Origin: Clostridiales bacterium
Lineage (GTDB): Bacteria > Bacillota > Clostridia > Christensenellales > CAG-138
NCBI GenBank assembly: GCA_004558525.1
Contig: SFCQ01000026.1
Coordinates: 1-6,398 of the forward strand
Direction of reading: 5' to 3'
DNA length: 6,398 bases
Shown: in pieces, positions 1-6,309 of the stretch
How positions within the stretch are numbered: the stretch's first letter is position 1
Layout of the letters: every line of letters begins with the position of its first letter
Made by a program: the position numbers and the translations under genes
Notes under the pieces: model-generated
The model's input: only the letters and a program-made list of their open reading frames with translations
Told to the model about the DNA's origin: nothing
Database searches by the model: none

Positions 1-120
1 CGGCAAAACCTGCAAAGTACGAAAACCTCTGGGTTTTCATCCGTTCTGACGCACATGTCGTCAGAGCCGGATTGAACATAAGGGGCTGCGGCCCCTTAAT
101 AACCCCAGGGTTTTTGACAG
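1..120 (-). repeat. Left copy of a hairpin-rich intergenic repeat, truncated by the window edge
   Basis: Read on the minus strand, this stretch is a second copy of the element at 6110-6308. Positions 1-98 match the reverse complement of 6136-6233 at 97 of 98 bases; the only difference is at position 29 (C here, T in the reverse complement of the other copy). From 99 to 120 the two copies diverge but both keep TGTCAAAAA followed by a C-run/G-run hairpin. The copy contains a GGGGC/GCCCC stem (about 81-98), a CTGACG/CGTCAG stem (about 46-64) and a GAAAACC/GGTTTTC stem (21-38). The second half of the element would lie beyond position 1. It sits directly downstream of the yhaM-type gene, so it would be transcribed as that gene's 3' region. 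No protein is supported here. Confidence 0.9.
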
Positions 121-122
121 GC

Positions 123-148
123 TGAGAAGCATAAATGCGCTATTCTCA
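123..148 (-). other. Imperfect stem-loop just downstream of the yhaM-type stop codon
   Basis: TGAGAA (123-128) pairs with TTCTCA (143-148), and an inner GCAT/ATGC pairing extends the stem, with a 4-nt bulge. On the minus strand it begins 11 bases after the stop codon. It is not followed by a clear U-tract, so it is not a canonical intrinsic terminator. It may act as a 3'-end stabiliser or as the edge of the adjacent repeat. Part of it (TAGCGCATTTATGC, minus strand of 129-142) recurs at 6309-6322. Confidence 0.5.
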
Positions 149-159
149 ATTATTTCCCT

Positions 160-1134
160 TTATTCGTGGCCGTGTTTATAAAGCTGCCTGTTGTCCAGCG
201 CCCACTGTCTTTCGGAAAATCCGCCGGTGACAACGCCCGAAAGCGCATCGTACATTTCAAACAGCCTTGCGTCAAGAAGGTCAACGGTGCTTACTATCTC
301 AGCCTCAGGAAACATGGGCGGCCTTGTGGAGCCGAACTCCGGCACGCCGTGATGCGCAAGCACAATATGCTGCAAAAGCATTTTCGTCTCCTCGTTTATC
401 ATAAGCTCCGCCGCTGCGCGCTCTATCATTGCCATGCCCAGGTTTATATGCCCAAGCAGCTGGCCCGGCGTGCTGTATGCGCTGGCCAAGCCAAGCTCGC
501 CCACAACAAGCTCCTTTGTTTTGGCCATATCGTGCAGTATTATGCCGGAGTACACAAGCTCGCTGCTCAACGCCGGATAAAGCTTTTTGTATACCTCTAT
601 AATGGCCCTTGCGCTTTCTATCATCGTTAGCGTATGGAAAAGCAGGCCGCCGCGCATGGCGTGATGCAGCTTCAGCGCCGCAGGATAGCGCAAAAGGTCC
701 TCTTTATTCTCTTTTAGAAGATATTGGGTTATAAGCTTAAGGTCGCTGTCCTTAAAGCCTTCCGCAATGGAATAGAGCTTGGCGTACATTTCCTCGGGGC
801 TTTCAGGCGCGCAGGGGACAAGATCCCTCATATCCACATCTTCATTGGGTTTAAGGTTCCTTATCCTGTCTATCTTAAGCTGCTCCTCGTCCTTCCATAT
901 GTTTATGCTGGCGCGCACCTTTATTACGGTGCCTGCGTCAAACGTGCCATGCACCTCCGGCGCGTAATCCCAAAGCTTGGCGTTACATTCGCCGCCGGCG
1001 TCCGCCAGTATCATGTCAAGATACGCGGCGCCCTTTATGTTGCTTTTTATGGCAACGCTTTTTACTATGCAAAAGCCCTCCACCTGGTTGGCTGTGGCGT
1101 TGTATACTTTGTCCAGCAGATTCATGCGGCCCAT
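160..1134 (-). CDS. yhaM: YhaM-type 3'-5' exoribonuclease (OB fold + HD domain)
   Basis: The 324-residue cytoplasmic protein has the two-domain plan and length of the YhaM/Cbf1 family. An N-terminal OB-fold nucleic-acid-binding domain spans about residues 18-95. An HD metal-dependent phosphohydrolase domain spans about 155-300. Visible metal-site residues are H158 and H167 in HHAMRGGLLFHTL, the HD pair H201-D202 in ILHDMAKTKEL, H229 in GHINLG, H261-H262 in LAHHG, and D285 in STVDLLDAR. YhaM enzymes degrade single-stranded RNA from the 3' end and are typical of Firmicutes. The ATG at 1134 is preferred because a strong AAGGGGG site lies seven bases upstream; the next in-frame Met (codon 4) would be too far from it. 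A consensus-like promoter lies inside the end of the upstream apbE gene, so this gene is probably transcribed on its own as well as by read-through. Its function does not obviously belong with the envelope genes upstream. Confidence 0.92.
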   Translation of the reverse strand: MGRMNLLDKVYNATANQVEGFCIVKSVAIKSNIKGAAYLDMILADAGGECNAKLWDYAPEVHGTFDAGTVIKVRASINIWKDEEQLKIDRIRNLKPNEDVDMRDLVPCAPESPEEMYAKLYSIAEGFKDSDLKLITQYLLKENKEDLLRYPAALKLHHAMRGGLLFHTLTMIESARAIIEVYKKLYPALSSELVYSGIILHDMAKTKELVVGELGLASAYSTPGQLLGHINLGMAMIERAAAELMINEETKMLLQHIVLAHHGVPEFGSTRPPMFPEAEIVSTVDLLDARLFEMYDALSGVVTGGFSERQWALDNRQLYKHGHE

Positions 1135-1167
1135 GAGCTTACCCCCTTATATGTTAATCGGTTATTA

Positions 1168-1195
1168 ATTATACCAGAAAATCATTTTATATCAA
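1168..1195 (-). promoter_or_regulatory. Candidate sigma-A promoter for the yhaM-type gene
   Basis: On the minus strand there is TTGATA (1195-1190; 5 of 6 to the -35 consensus), a 16-base spacer, and a perfect TATAAT (1173-1168) preceded by TGG, which gives an extended -10. The predicted start near 1161 leaves a leader of roughly 27 nt containing the AAGGGGG ribosome site. The -35 box lies within the last codons of apbE. It is the best promoter match in the window; transcription itself is inferred. Confidence 0.75.
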
Positions 1196-2207
1196 AGCCG
1201 GATGTATAAAGCAGCGTCCCATCCTTGTTGACCCAAAGCGCCTCCGCCCCGTCAATGGCTGCTATAAGCTTGCTGCCCTCTTCATAGTCCATTATAAAAA
1301 GCGCCGTGGACAGCGCATCCGCCATTGTCCCGTCGTCGCACATTACGGTGACAGACAAAAACCTGTCTGCGCTCATGAGCGTTTGTGGGTCTATTATATG
1401 GTTATAGCGTACGCCGTCTACAGTATAGAACCTTTGATAATCGCCGCTTGTAACGAGCGACTGCGAGCCTATCGCCACCCTGCCTATGCTGCCGTCCGAC
1501 CTTGGGTCCTGTACGGCTATGTTCCACATGCTCCCGTCCGGCTTTGTGCCGAGCGCGCATACGTTGCCGCCAAGGCTCAACAGGGCGCTGCCTACGCCCC
1601 TTTCGCTAAGCTCCTCCGCAACAAGCTGCGCCGCAAAGCCCTTCGCCGTTGCGCCAACGTCAAGCTTAAGCTCAGGGTCTGTGAAGTAAATGGTGCTTTC
1701 AGCCTCGTCGATAATAACGGCCGCCATATCCGTATGCTCATATGCGCTTTTAAGCTCATTTATATCGGGCAGGCAGGCGGTTTCCGGATGCTCCAGCCCA
1801 TTTTCGCGGTATTCATGCCATATGCTGAGCACGCTGCCCATAGCCGCATTTACCGTGCCGCCGGTGAGATCATAAGCCTTTTTTGCAAACAGCATGAGCC
1901 GCACGGTCTCCTCCGCTACGGCTACAGGGGCCGCGGCCGCGTTGTCGTTCACGGTTTTCAGGCTCGTCACGCCCTCATATTCATGGTATATGTCAAAGAG
2001 CTTATTCAGATAGATGAGCCGCCGGTGTACATAGTCGGCAGCTTCGTTGGCCTCAGACTGCGTATTTGCGTACAGCGTAAGCTCCGTAACCGTATCAAAG
2101 CAGTCAAAATATGCGTAAACGAATTGCTTTGGCCCCGCGTCAGCGCAGCCAAGGAGCAGAGTCAATGCCATAACGGCTATAAGCGGAACGGTAATAAGCC
2201 TTTTCAT
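1182..2207 (-). CDS. apbE: ApbE family FAD:protein FMN transferase, lipoprotein
   Basis: The 341-residue protein carries a lipoprotein signal (KR, hydrophobic core, LLLGC with Cys21 as the lipidation site), so it is expected on the outer face of the membrane. ApbE enzymes use FAD to attach FMN covalently to a Ser/Thr of extracytoplasmic FMN-binding domains. Family signatures appear in order: LDVGATAKGFA (182-192), LLSLGGN (209-215), VTSGDYQRF (252-260), HIIDPQT (270-276) and MADALSTALF (295-304). In the last, D297 and T301 correspond to the usual magnesium-site residues. Length is normal and no key motif is missing. Its ATG overlaps the upstream metallopeptidase stop as ATGA, and a GGAGGA site lies inside the end of that gene, so the two are translationally coupled. 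No FMN-acceptor protein (RnfG, NqrC, PplA type) is present in the window, so its target is unknown. Confidence 0.95.
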   Translation of the reverse strand: MKRLITVPLIAVMALTLLLGCADAGPKQFVYAYFDCFDTVTELTLYANTQSEANEAADYVHRRLIYLNKLFDIYHEYEGVTSLKTVNDNAAAAPVAVAEETVRLMLFAKKAYDLTGGTVNAAMGSVLSIWHEYRENGLEHPETACLPDINELKSAYEHTDMAAVIIDEAESTIYFTDPELKLDVGATAKGFAAQLVAEELSERGVGSALLSLGGNVCALGTKPDGSMWNIAVQDPRSDGSIGRVAIGSQSLVTSGDYQRFYTVDGVRYNHIIDPQTLMSADRFLSVTVMCDDGTMADALSTALFIMDYEEGSKLIAAIDGAEALWVNKDGTLLYTSGFDIK

Positions 2208-3664
2208 CGCCTATCCTCCGCACCCTGCGGCGGCTGTATGTGCGCTTCAAACCAATCGGTAAGGTCCCTTCCGGCAGCCTCGCTAAATGCGGCTATAAGC
2301 CTTTCCTTTGTGCCCACACCCATATAGTTTGCGTAATAGTATGTTTTTAAGCCTTCGTAAAAAGCGCCGCTGCCTATCTCCTTAACAAGCTGATAGTAAA
2401 ACTCATATCCATAGGCATACACGACATAGAAGTAGTCCGCGCCCGCAAATTCGCTCAGGGCGCTGTCAAGCCGCAGCTTGCGCTCGTACGTCGTTCTAAA
2501 CTGCCCATACCTTTCATCATCTATCTTGTTGGCGGCGTCATCGCCCATATAGCTTCTTAAAAAGTCAAAGCCAAGATATTCTACCAGCGCCTCATCGAGC
2601 CAGGGCGCGTTCACCTGATCGCTGCCCACGAGATTGTAGAACCACTGATGCGCCGTTTCATGCCCGATAACAAGCGCGCCTTCGGCCCCCCTTGACTCCT
2701 TTATGTCGCCCCTGTATATCATGATAAGCCCGGGATACTCCATGCCGCCGGAAAGATCGAACGGCGCCACATAAAGATCGCTGTACGGATAATCGCCTAT
2801 TTTTTCGCTGAAAAACTCAAGCGCGCTCACGGCGCACCCGGCCGCGAATTTTGCATGGTTCCTGCTGTCCGCCAGGGCATGCACCGTCACCCTGCCGCCA
2901 AGGCACTTAGTTTCTTCCACATAAGCCTTTTCTATCAGGGCAAACGCGAACTCCCTCACCTTTGGCGCGGCTATATAGTATACGTCGTATGCGCCGTTCG
3001 CGCTCCTGCTTACCCTGCTGCCGGTATGCGCAAGCGAATAGCCCGCAGGCACGCTCAGCGCCACCTTATAGTCGGATATAAGGCTATAAAAGCTGTCGCC
3101 GTTTTCATAGTATGGCTCATCGCGCCACGCCCCGTTTTCATACACGGCAGCTATGGGCAATGCGTTGCCGAACATAATGCCGGTGCTGTTTATGCCGAAC
3201 CTGCCGCCGGTCTGAGGCACCGTCATGTCCATGCGCAGGAATACGCTTGCGCTCTCCCCAGCCTTAAGCTCCATAGGCAGCGATATGTTAAGTATCGACC
3301 CGTCTTGAGAAAGCGTATGCAGCGCGCTTTGCCCGTTTACCGCAACGCTTGCTATCGCCATGCAGTTTGGCTCAACGTCGTTTGCATGCAGCCTTAGCAC
3401 TATGTTATACAAAGTGGCGTCGGTCCTGTTAACATAGCTTAGCCGCATCAAGCCCCACATGCGCACGGATCTGCCCATGGGTATGACTTTGATGGAAAAC
3501 TCATACAGGTCCCTTTCAAGCGGCTCCTTTTCCGAAAAAGCCTTTTCGGCAAGCGTTTCTGCCCTGACCGGCGACTCCTGCCAAAGAATGGCGACAGCCG
3601 CCGCGCATAATAGCGCCGCGGCCAGCCTTAATATGAACGCTTTTGTTTTATAGCTCAGTTTCAC
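2204..3664 (-). CDS. Secreted or membrane-anchored M1-family zinc metallopeptidase
   Basis: The 486-residue protein begins with a basic, then hydrophobic segment (about residues 5-28) followed by VRA-E, which reads as a signal peptide or an N-terminal anchor. The beta-rich N-terminal half (about 55-245) resembles the M1 N-domain. The catalytic domain has GGMEYPG (306-312), equivalent to the GxMEN exopeptidase motif with Tyr in place of Asn. It also has the zinc motif HETAH (335-339), with the third ligand E358 in WLDEALVEY exactly 18 residues later. YAYG (416-419) probably supplies the transition-state Tyr. The helical tail ends in a DLTDWFEAHI motif. M1 enzymes are aminopeptidases; this short form lacks the large C-terminal domain, so its substrate is uncertain. 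Translation starts at GTG (3664-3662), forced by an in-frame TAG immediately upstream; the next Met is codon 63, past the signal segment. It lies 39 bases after the transpeptidase gene with no terminator or promoter between, indicating one operon. Confidence 0.9.
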   Translation of the reverse strand: MKLSYKTKAFILRLAAALLCAAAVAILWQESPVRAETLAEKAFSEKEPLERDLYEFSIKVIPMGRSVRMWGLMRLSYVNRTDATLYNIVLRLHANDVEPNCMAIASVAVNGQSALHTLSQDGSILNISLPMELKAGESASVFLRMDMTVPQTGGRFGINSTGIMFGNALPIAAVYENGAWRDEPYYENGDSFYSLISDYKVALSVPAGYSLAHTGSRVSRSANGAYDVYYIAAPKVREFAFALIEKAYVEETKCLGGRVTVHALADSRNHAKFAAGCAVSALEFFSEKIGDYPYSDLYVAPFDLSGGMEYPGLIMIYRGDIKESRGAEGALVIGHETAHQWFYNLVGSDQVNAPWLDEALVEYLGFDFLRSYMGDDAANKIDDERYGQFRTTYERKLRLDSALSEFAGADYFYVVYAYGYEFYYQLVKEIGSGAFYEGLKTYYYANYMGVGTKERLIAAFSEAAGRDLTDWFEAHIQPPQGAEDRR

Positions 3665-3703
3665 CTATATGCCCCCGCCAAGGGCGCGTATGCACCCATT
3701 GTG

Positions 3704-5059
3704 TCAATACATGCTCAGGCAGCCTGAATATATATATCCATACTGGCCGCCGGCCTGGCAATAATACCATGTGCCGGCCTGGTTTATTATGCTCACCTCA
3801 GTGCCGGCAGGGAAGCTGCCTGTAACAGGGAACTCTTTGCCGGCGCCGCTCCTCATATTGGCCATTATGCCCTGCGCTATCCTCGCACTGGAGGCCGATG
3901 CCGTTCCTCCCGCAGCCGGCGTTGGCGTCTGCACGGGCGCTATGCCCTGTTCCTGACCCAAGACGTTATTCTGCATAAGCCCAAAACCGTTATTCTGGGG
4001 CTGAAGCGCCGTTTCTTCCGCTAATGAAGGATATTCCGCAGCCTCCTGCTTTATAACGTACTTGGTGCGCATGTAGCCCTCTACACCGTTGAAGGAACCG
4101 TACCACCAGCCCTTTTTGGGGTTGGATACTACATTAGCCTCCGCTCCGCCAGGTATGCTCACAAGCTTTTCGGAGCCTGTATCCATAGATTTATACAGAT
4201 ATGTTTTTGATTTTGCTATATATGCCGTCCTCATAGCGGCAGGCGAATCAGGATACGCAAGTATATACGGCGTTTTGACATAGCCAAGCTTTCCGTTTGA
4301 GGTCCTGACCTTACACCAGTCCTTTGCAAGCTGCAAAAGCATCACCTTGTCCCCGCGCATAAGCGTTGCAACGGTGGTATCGTTCGTCTTTGAAAAGCCT
4401 GTTCTCAAGGGGGTGCCGTCATACCTTATAACGGCAGGTATTTCCTTTGGATAGGGCATATCGTCCTTGGGCTGCTGATAGTTGGCATATGCAGGTATCT
4501 CCGCTTTAAGTCTTTTAACAAGCTCGGGGTCGGGCGCTTTTTTGCGGTTCACCACGCAAAGCGTTCCCGGAGGGCAGTTATAAAATATGAACTTTGCCAC
4601 ATGCGGCAGCACCCTTACGCAGCCGTGGGACACGTTTTTGCCAAGCTTTCTGTACGCCCCGCTTGACATCGACGTAAGCTTTTTTGAATTATACATTACG
4701 GAGTGTATGTATATTCCCCTTACCACCTGCGTCCAATACTGCGCGTACTGGCCAAACGCCACAAAGTAGCCGAAGCGCTCCTTCATGTCTCCAAGCTTAT
4801 ATGTGCCGGCGTTGGTGGCATGCTCTGCGTCGCCCGTGGTACAAAGGCTTTGCAGCACTATAGGGCCTCCTATCGGGCCTTCATAAACGGTGATTATCTG
4901 GTTCTTCAGATCTATCTCGATAGAATACCTGTTTGGATCGGTGTTTTCATAGTCCACCTTGCTGGTCCAGCCGGAAAGCACCTCGGCATTGGCGGCAAGC
5001 GGAAACAGCGCAAGCACCGTTATCATGCAAAGCAGCGTCGCAAGTGTTCTTTTAAGCAT
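3704..5059 (-). CDS. Secreted YkuD L,D-transpeptidase with three SH3-like domains
   Basis: This 451-residue exported protein starts with a Sec signal (KR, hydrophobic core, AANA-E; cleavage predicted after A25). The YkuD catalytic domain follows (about 44-172), opening with YSIEIDLKNQIITVYE and ending in the signature SHGCVRV (144-150). Cys147 is the expected nucleophile, with H119 (IHS) and H145 in the active site. Such enzymes form 3-3 cross-links in peptidoglycan or modify stem peptides. Three SH3-like wall-binding modules come after: about 208-266, about 280-336, and a canonical one at about 393-450 containing NMRSGAGKEFPV. A Gln/Pro/Ala-rich linker (about 340-392) separates the last module. 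The architecture suggests a wall-tethered enzyme. The start is clear: GGGAGG lies five bases before the ATG. It has its own extended -10 promoter and heads the operon with the metallopeptidase and apbE. Confidence 0.94.
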   Translation of the reverse strand: MLKRTLATLLCMITVLALFPLAANAEVLSGWTSKVDYENTDPNRYSIEIDLKNQIITVYEGPIGGPIVLQSLCTTGDAEHATNAGTYKLGDMKERFGYFVAFGQYAQYWTQVVRGIYIHSVMYNSKKLTSMSSGAYRKLGKNVSHGCVRVLPHVAKFIFYNCPPGTLCVVNRKKAPDPELVKRLKAEIPAYANYQQPKDDMPYPKEIPAVIRYDGTPLRTGFSKTNDTTVATLMRGDKVMLLQLAKDWCKVRTSNGKLGYVKTPYILAYPDSPAAMRTAYIAKSKTYLYKSMDTGSEKLVSIPGGAEANVVSNPKKGWWYGSFNGVEGYMRTKYVIKQEAAEYPSLAEETALQPQNNGFGLMQNNVLGQEQGIAPVQTPTPAAGGTASASSARIAQGIMANMRSGAGKEFPVTGSFPAGTEVSIINQAGTWYYCQAGGQYGYIYSGCLSMY

Positions 5060-5127
5060 CTTTACCTCCCATTTATCGCACGCCTGATTGATTCTAACGT
5101 AATATATATTTCAATTTATCTAAACCT

Positions 5128-5136
5128 ATTATAGCA
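5128..5136 (-). promoter_or_regulatory. Extended -10 promoter for the L,D-transpeptidase operon
   Basis: The minus strand reads TGCTATAAT, a perfect -10 with TGn extension, 12 bases after the popT stop codon. No good -35 is found at 16-18 bases spacing, as often seen when an extended -10 is present. The predicted start is near 5121, leaving an AT-rich leader of about 60 nt before the ATG at 5059. Confidence 0.65.
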
Positions 5137-5148
5137 CATAACGCGCTT

Positions 5149-5985
5149 CTATTCCGCAGGCTGTTTACTTTCCCCGCTTGGCAGCCCGCACAAAAAATAC
5201 GTTACCACAAAGCATGCTATAAACAGCGCCGCGTCTATCGCCAAGCCCCAGCCCGACCTGAAGCCCGGGAATATCAGCGCTACGCTTGCGAGCAATAGCC
5301 CCATCGCGCCATAATAGGCGTAGCCATAATGCCTGTCAAAAAGCCTTTTTGCAGCAGCTATAAGCAAAACTATCACGGCAAACGCCCCCGCTCCGGCGCA
5401 GAACAGCTTAGGAATATTGAACGTGTTTAAGGCGTTCAAAAACGGCTCGTATATGCCAAGATACATCATTATAAAAGATGTGCTTATCCCCGGTATCACC
5501 GTGCCAAGCCCTATCAGCGCGCCGCCGAGGACTGCCGTATACCATTTGAATGGCAGCGGTTCCCCTCCGGTAAGCTTGAGCTGCAAAAGAGCCGTTCCGC
5601 CTATTATGGCAATGCCTAAGAGCGAACCAAGCAGATACCTTGCCTTAAAGCCCCTCTGGTTAGCTTCTTTTATAAGCGATGGCAGCCCGCCAAGCACCAT
5701 GCCAATAAGAGCCCACATTACGCTTATCTTAAAGCTTGCAAGCAGCGCTTCAACGGCCCTGCCGGTGCCAAACAGGCCCATAAGGCCGCCTATGCCCAGC
5801 GGCAGCAGATATTTTACGCTTTTGATAAAGCTTTTGAATAAAGATGTTACCGCATCTATCACCGGCTTATATACGCCCATAGATACCGCAAGCACACCCC
5901 CGCTTGCACCGGGCAGCATGGCGGCCACGCCTATAACCATGCCTTTTATCATACGGACCCAAAATGATCCACCGTTCTTTTGCAT
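5149..5985 (-). CDS. popT: DUF368 / PopT-family undecaprenyl-phosphate transporter
   Basis: The 278-residue, strongly hydrophobic membrane protein has roughly eight to nine membrane segments. DUF368 proteins (PopT) are established as one of two families that return undecaprenyl phosphate, the lipid carrier for peptidoglycan and other wall polymers, from the outer to the inner leaflet. The family hallmark is an internal duplication, visible as KGMVIGVAAMLPGASGG (14-30) and GALIGLGTVIPGISTS (155-170), each followed by a LAVSMGVYKP / MMYLGIYEP motif. The first repeat starts close to the N terminus and the protein has the usual length. The ATG at 5985 has a GGGGGA site about four bases upstream. 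The gene stops 89 bases before the transpeptidase start. Carrier recycling and wall cross-linking are functionally related, which makes this adjacency meaningful, although the two genes may be separately transcribed. Confidence 0.92.
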   Translation of the reverse strand: MQKNGGSFWVRMIKGMVIGVAAMLPGASGGVLAVSMGVYKPVIDAVTSLFKSFIKSVKYLLPLGIGGLMGLFGTGRAVEALLASFKISVMWALIGMVLGGLPSLIKEANQRGFKARYLLGSLLGIAIIGGTALLQLKLTGGEPLPFKWYTAVLGGALIGLGTVIPGISTSFIMMYLGIYEPFLNALNTFNIPKLFCAGAGAFAVIVLLIAAAKRLFDRHYGYAYYGAMGLLLASVALIFPGFRSGWGLAIDAALFIACFVVTYFLCGLPSGESKQPAE

Positions 5986-6024
5986 AATTCCCCCTGCGGA
6001 CCTGCCGCGCTTTCTTATAAGCTT

Positions 6025-6053
6025 ATTTTACCAAAACAAACTGCTTATTGCAT
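6025..6053 (-). promoter_or_regulatory. Candidate promoter for popT
   Basis: The minus strand reads TGGTAAAAT (6033-6025), an extended -10 with five of six matches. At 17 bases spacing the -35 position is ATGCAA (6053-6048), only a partial match. The predicted start near 6018 leaves a leader of about 33 nt. The site lies between popT and the structured repeat, so the repeat is probably upstream of the transcript rather than within it. Confidence 0.5.
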
Positions 6054-6123
6054 CATGCAGGCGAAATTTAACAAATGATTCATTTATTCGCACAAAAAAA
6101 GAATAATTTCAGAGTGTCAAAAA

Positions 6124-6263
6124 AACCCGGGTTGATAAGGGGCCGCAGCCCCTTATGTTCAATCCGGCTCTGACGACATGTGCGTCAGAACGGATGAAAA
6201 CCCAAAGGTTTTCGTACTTTGCAGGTTTTGCCGCCCGGGAGCTAATGCGAGAGGCAAAACCTG
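6124..6263 (+). other. Tandem stem-loops inside the repeat element
   Basis: Five stems can be read. AACCCGGGTT (6124-6133) is a perfect palindrome. ATAAGGGGC/GCCCCTTAT (6135-6156) is a 9-bp stem with a CGCA loop. A longer bulged stem spans 6158-6198, pairing TTC, ATCCG and TCTGACG with CGTCAGA, CGGAT and GAA around an ACATGTG loop. GAAAACC/GGTTTTC (6196-6213) has a CAAA loop. CAGGTTTTGCC/GGCAAAACCTG (6222-6263) is an 11-bp stem around a 20-nt loop. The 6158-6198 and 6196-6213 stems share three bases, so they compete slightly at their junction. Confidence 0.75.
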
Positions 6264-6273
6264 TGAAAACTCG

Positions 6274-6299
6274 AAAAAGTGGCGAATAGCCACTTTTTT
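6274..6299. terminator. Bidirectional intrinsic-terminator-like hairpin at the repeat end
   Basis: AAAAAGTGGC (6274-6283) pairs with GCCACTTTTT (6289-6298) around a GAATA loop. On the plus strand the GTGGC/GCCAC core is followed by six T; on the minus strand it is followed by five T. It could stop transcription in both directions and insulate popT from anything upstream. The equivalent segment of the left copy lies outside the window. Confidence 0.6.
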
Positions 6300-6309
6300 G
6301 ACACTCTGT

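Larger units (their letters stand above)
6110..6308 (+). repeat. Complete 199-bp hairpin-rich repeat element with 15-bp terminal inverted repeats
   Basis: The ends are perfect inverted repeats: CAGAGTGTCAAAAAA at 6110-6124 and its reverse complement at 6294-6308. Positions 6136-6233 are repeated in reverse orientation at 1-98 with one mismatch. The interior is almost wholly built of stem-loops and there is no credible coding frame. The size, short terminal repeats, absence of a transposase and multiple copies resemble a MITE or a structured intergenic repeat (REP/BIME-like). No target-site duplication is evident outside the ends. Which mechanism spreads it is unknown. Confidence 0.85.

Noticed and set aside
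166..1209. Two plus-strand open frames opposite the yhaM-type gene
   Set aside because: They are shadows of a gene with complete OB and HD motifs, show no ribosome sites and have no family resemblance.
1383..2327. Long plus-strand open frame opposite apbE and the end of the M1 gene
   Set aside because: It is antisense to motif-verified genes. Rare use of TTA, CTA and TCA codons in those genes leaves few stops on the opposite strand. The composition is low-plausibility (Arg/Ala/Tyr/His-rich) and no family is recognisable.
3665..3703. Terminator or promoter between the transpeptidase and M1 genes
   Set aside because: Only a 4-bp CGCC/GGCG stem is present, with no T-run and no -10-like sequence, so the genes are best read as co-transcribed.
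5417..6106. Plus-strand 229-codon open frame opposite popT
   Set aside because: It is antisense to the clear DUF368 protein, rich in Pro/Ser/Ile as expected for the complement of a membrane gene, and has no recognisable domain.
6298..6303. Perfect TTGACA as an outward promoter from the repeat
   Set aside because: At 16-18 bases spacing there is no acceptable -10 (GC-rich ATGCGCT follows). The same TTGACA occurs in the left copy simply because it is part of the conserved end sequence.
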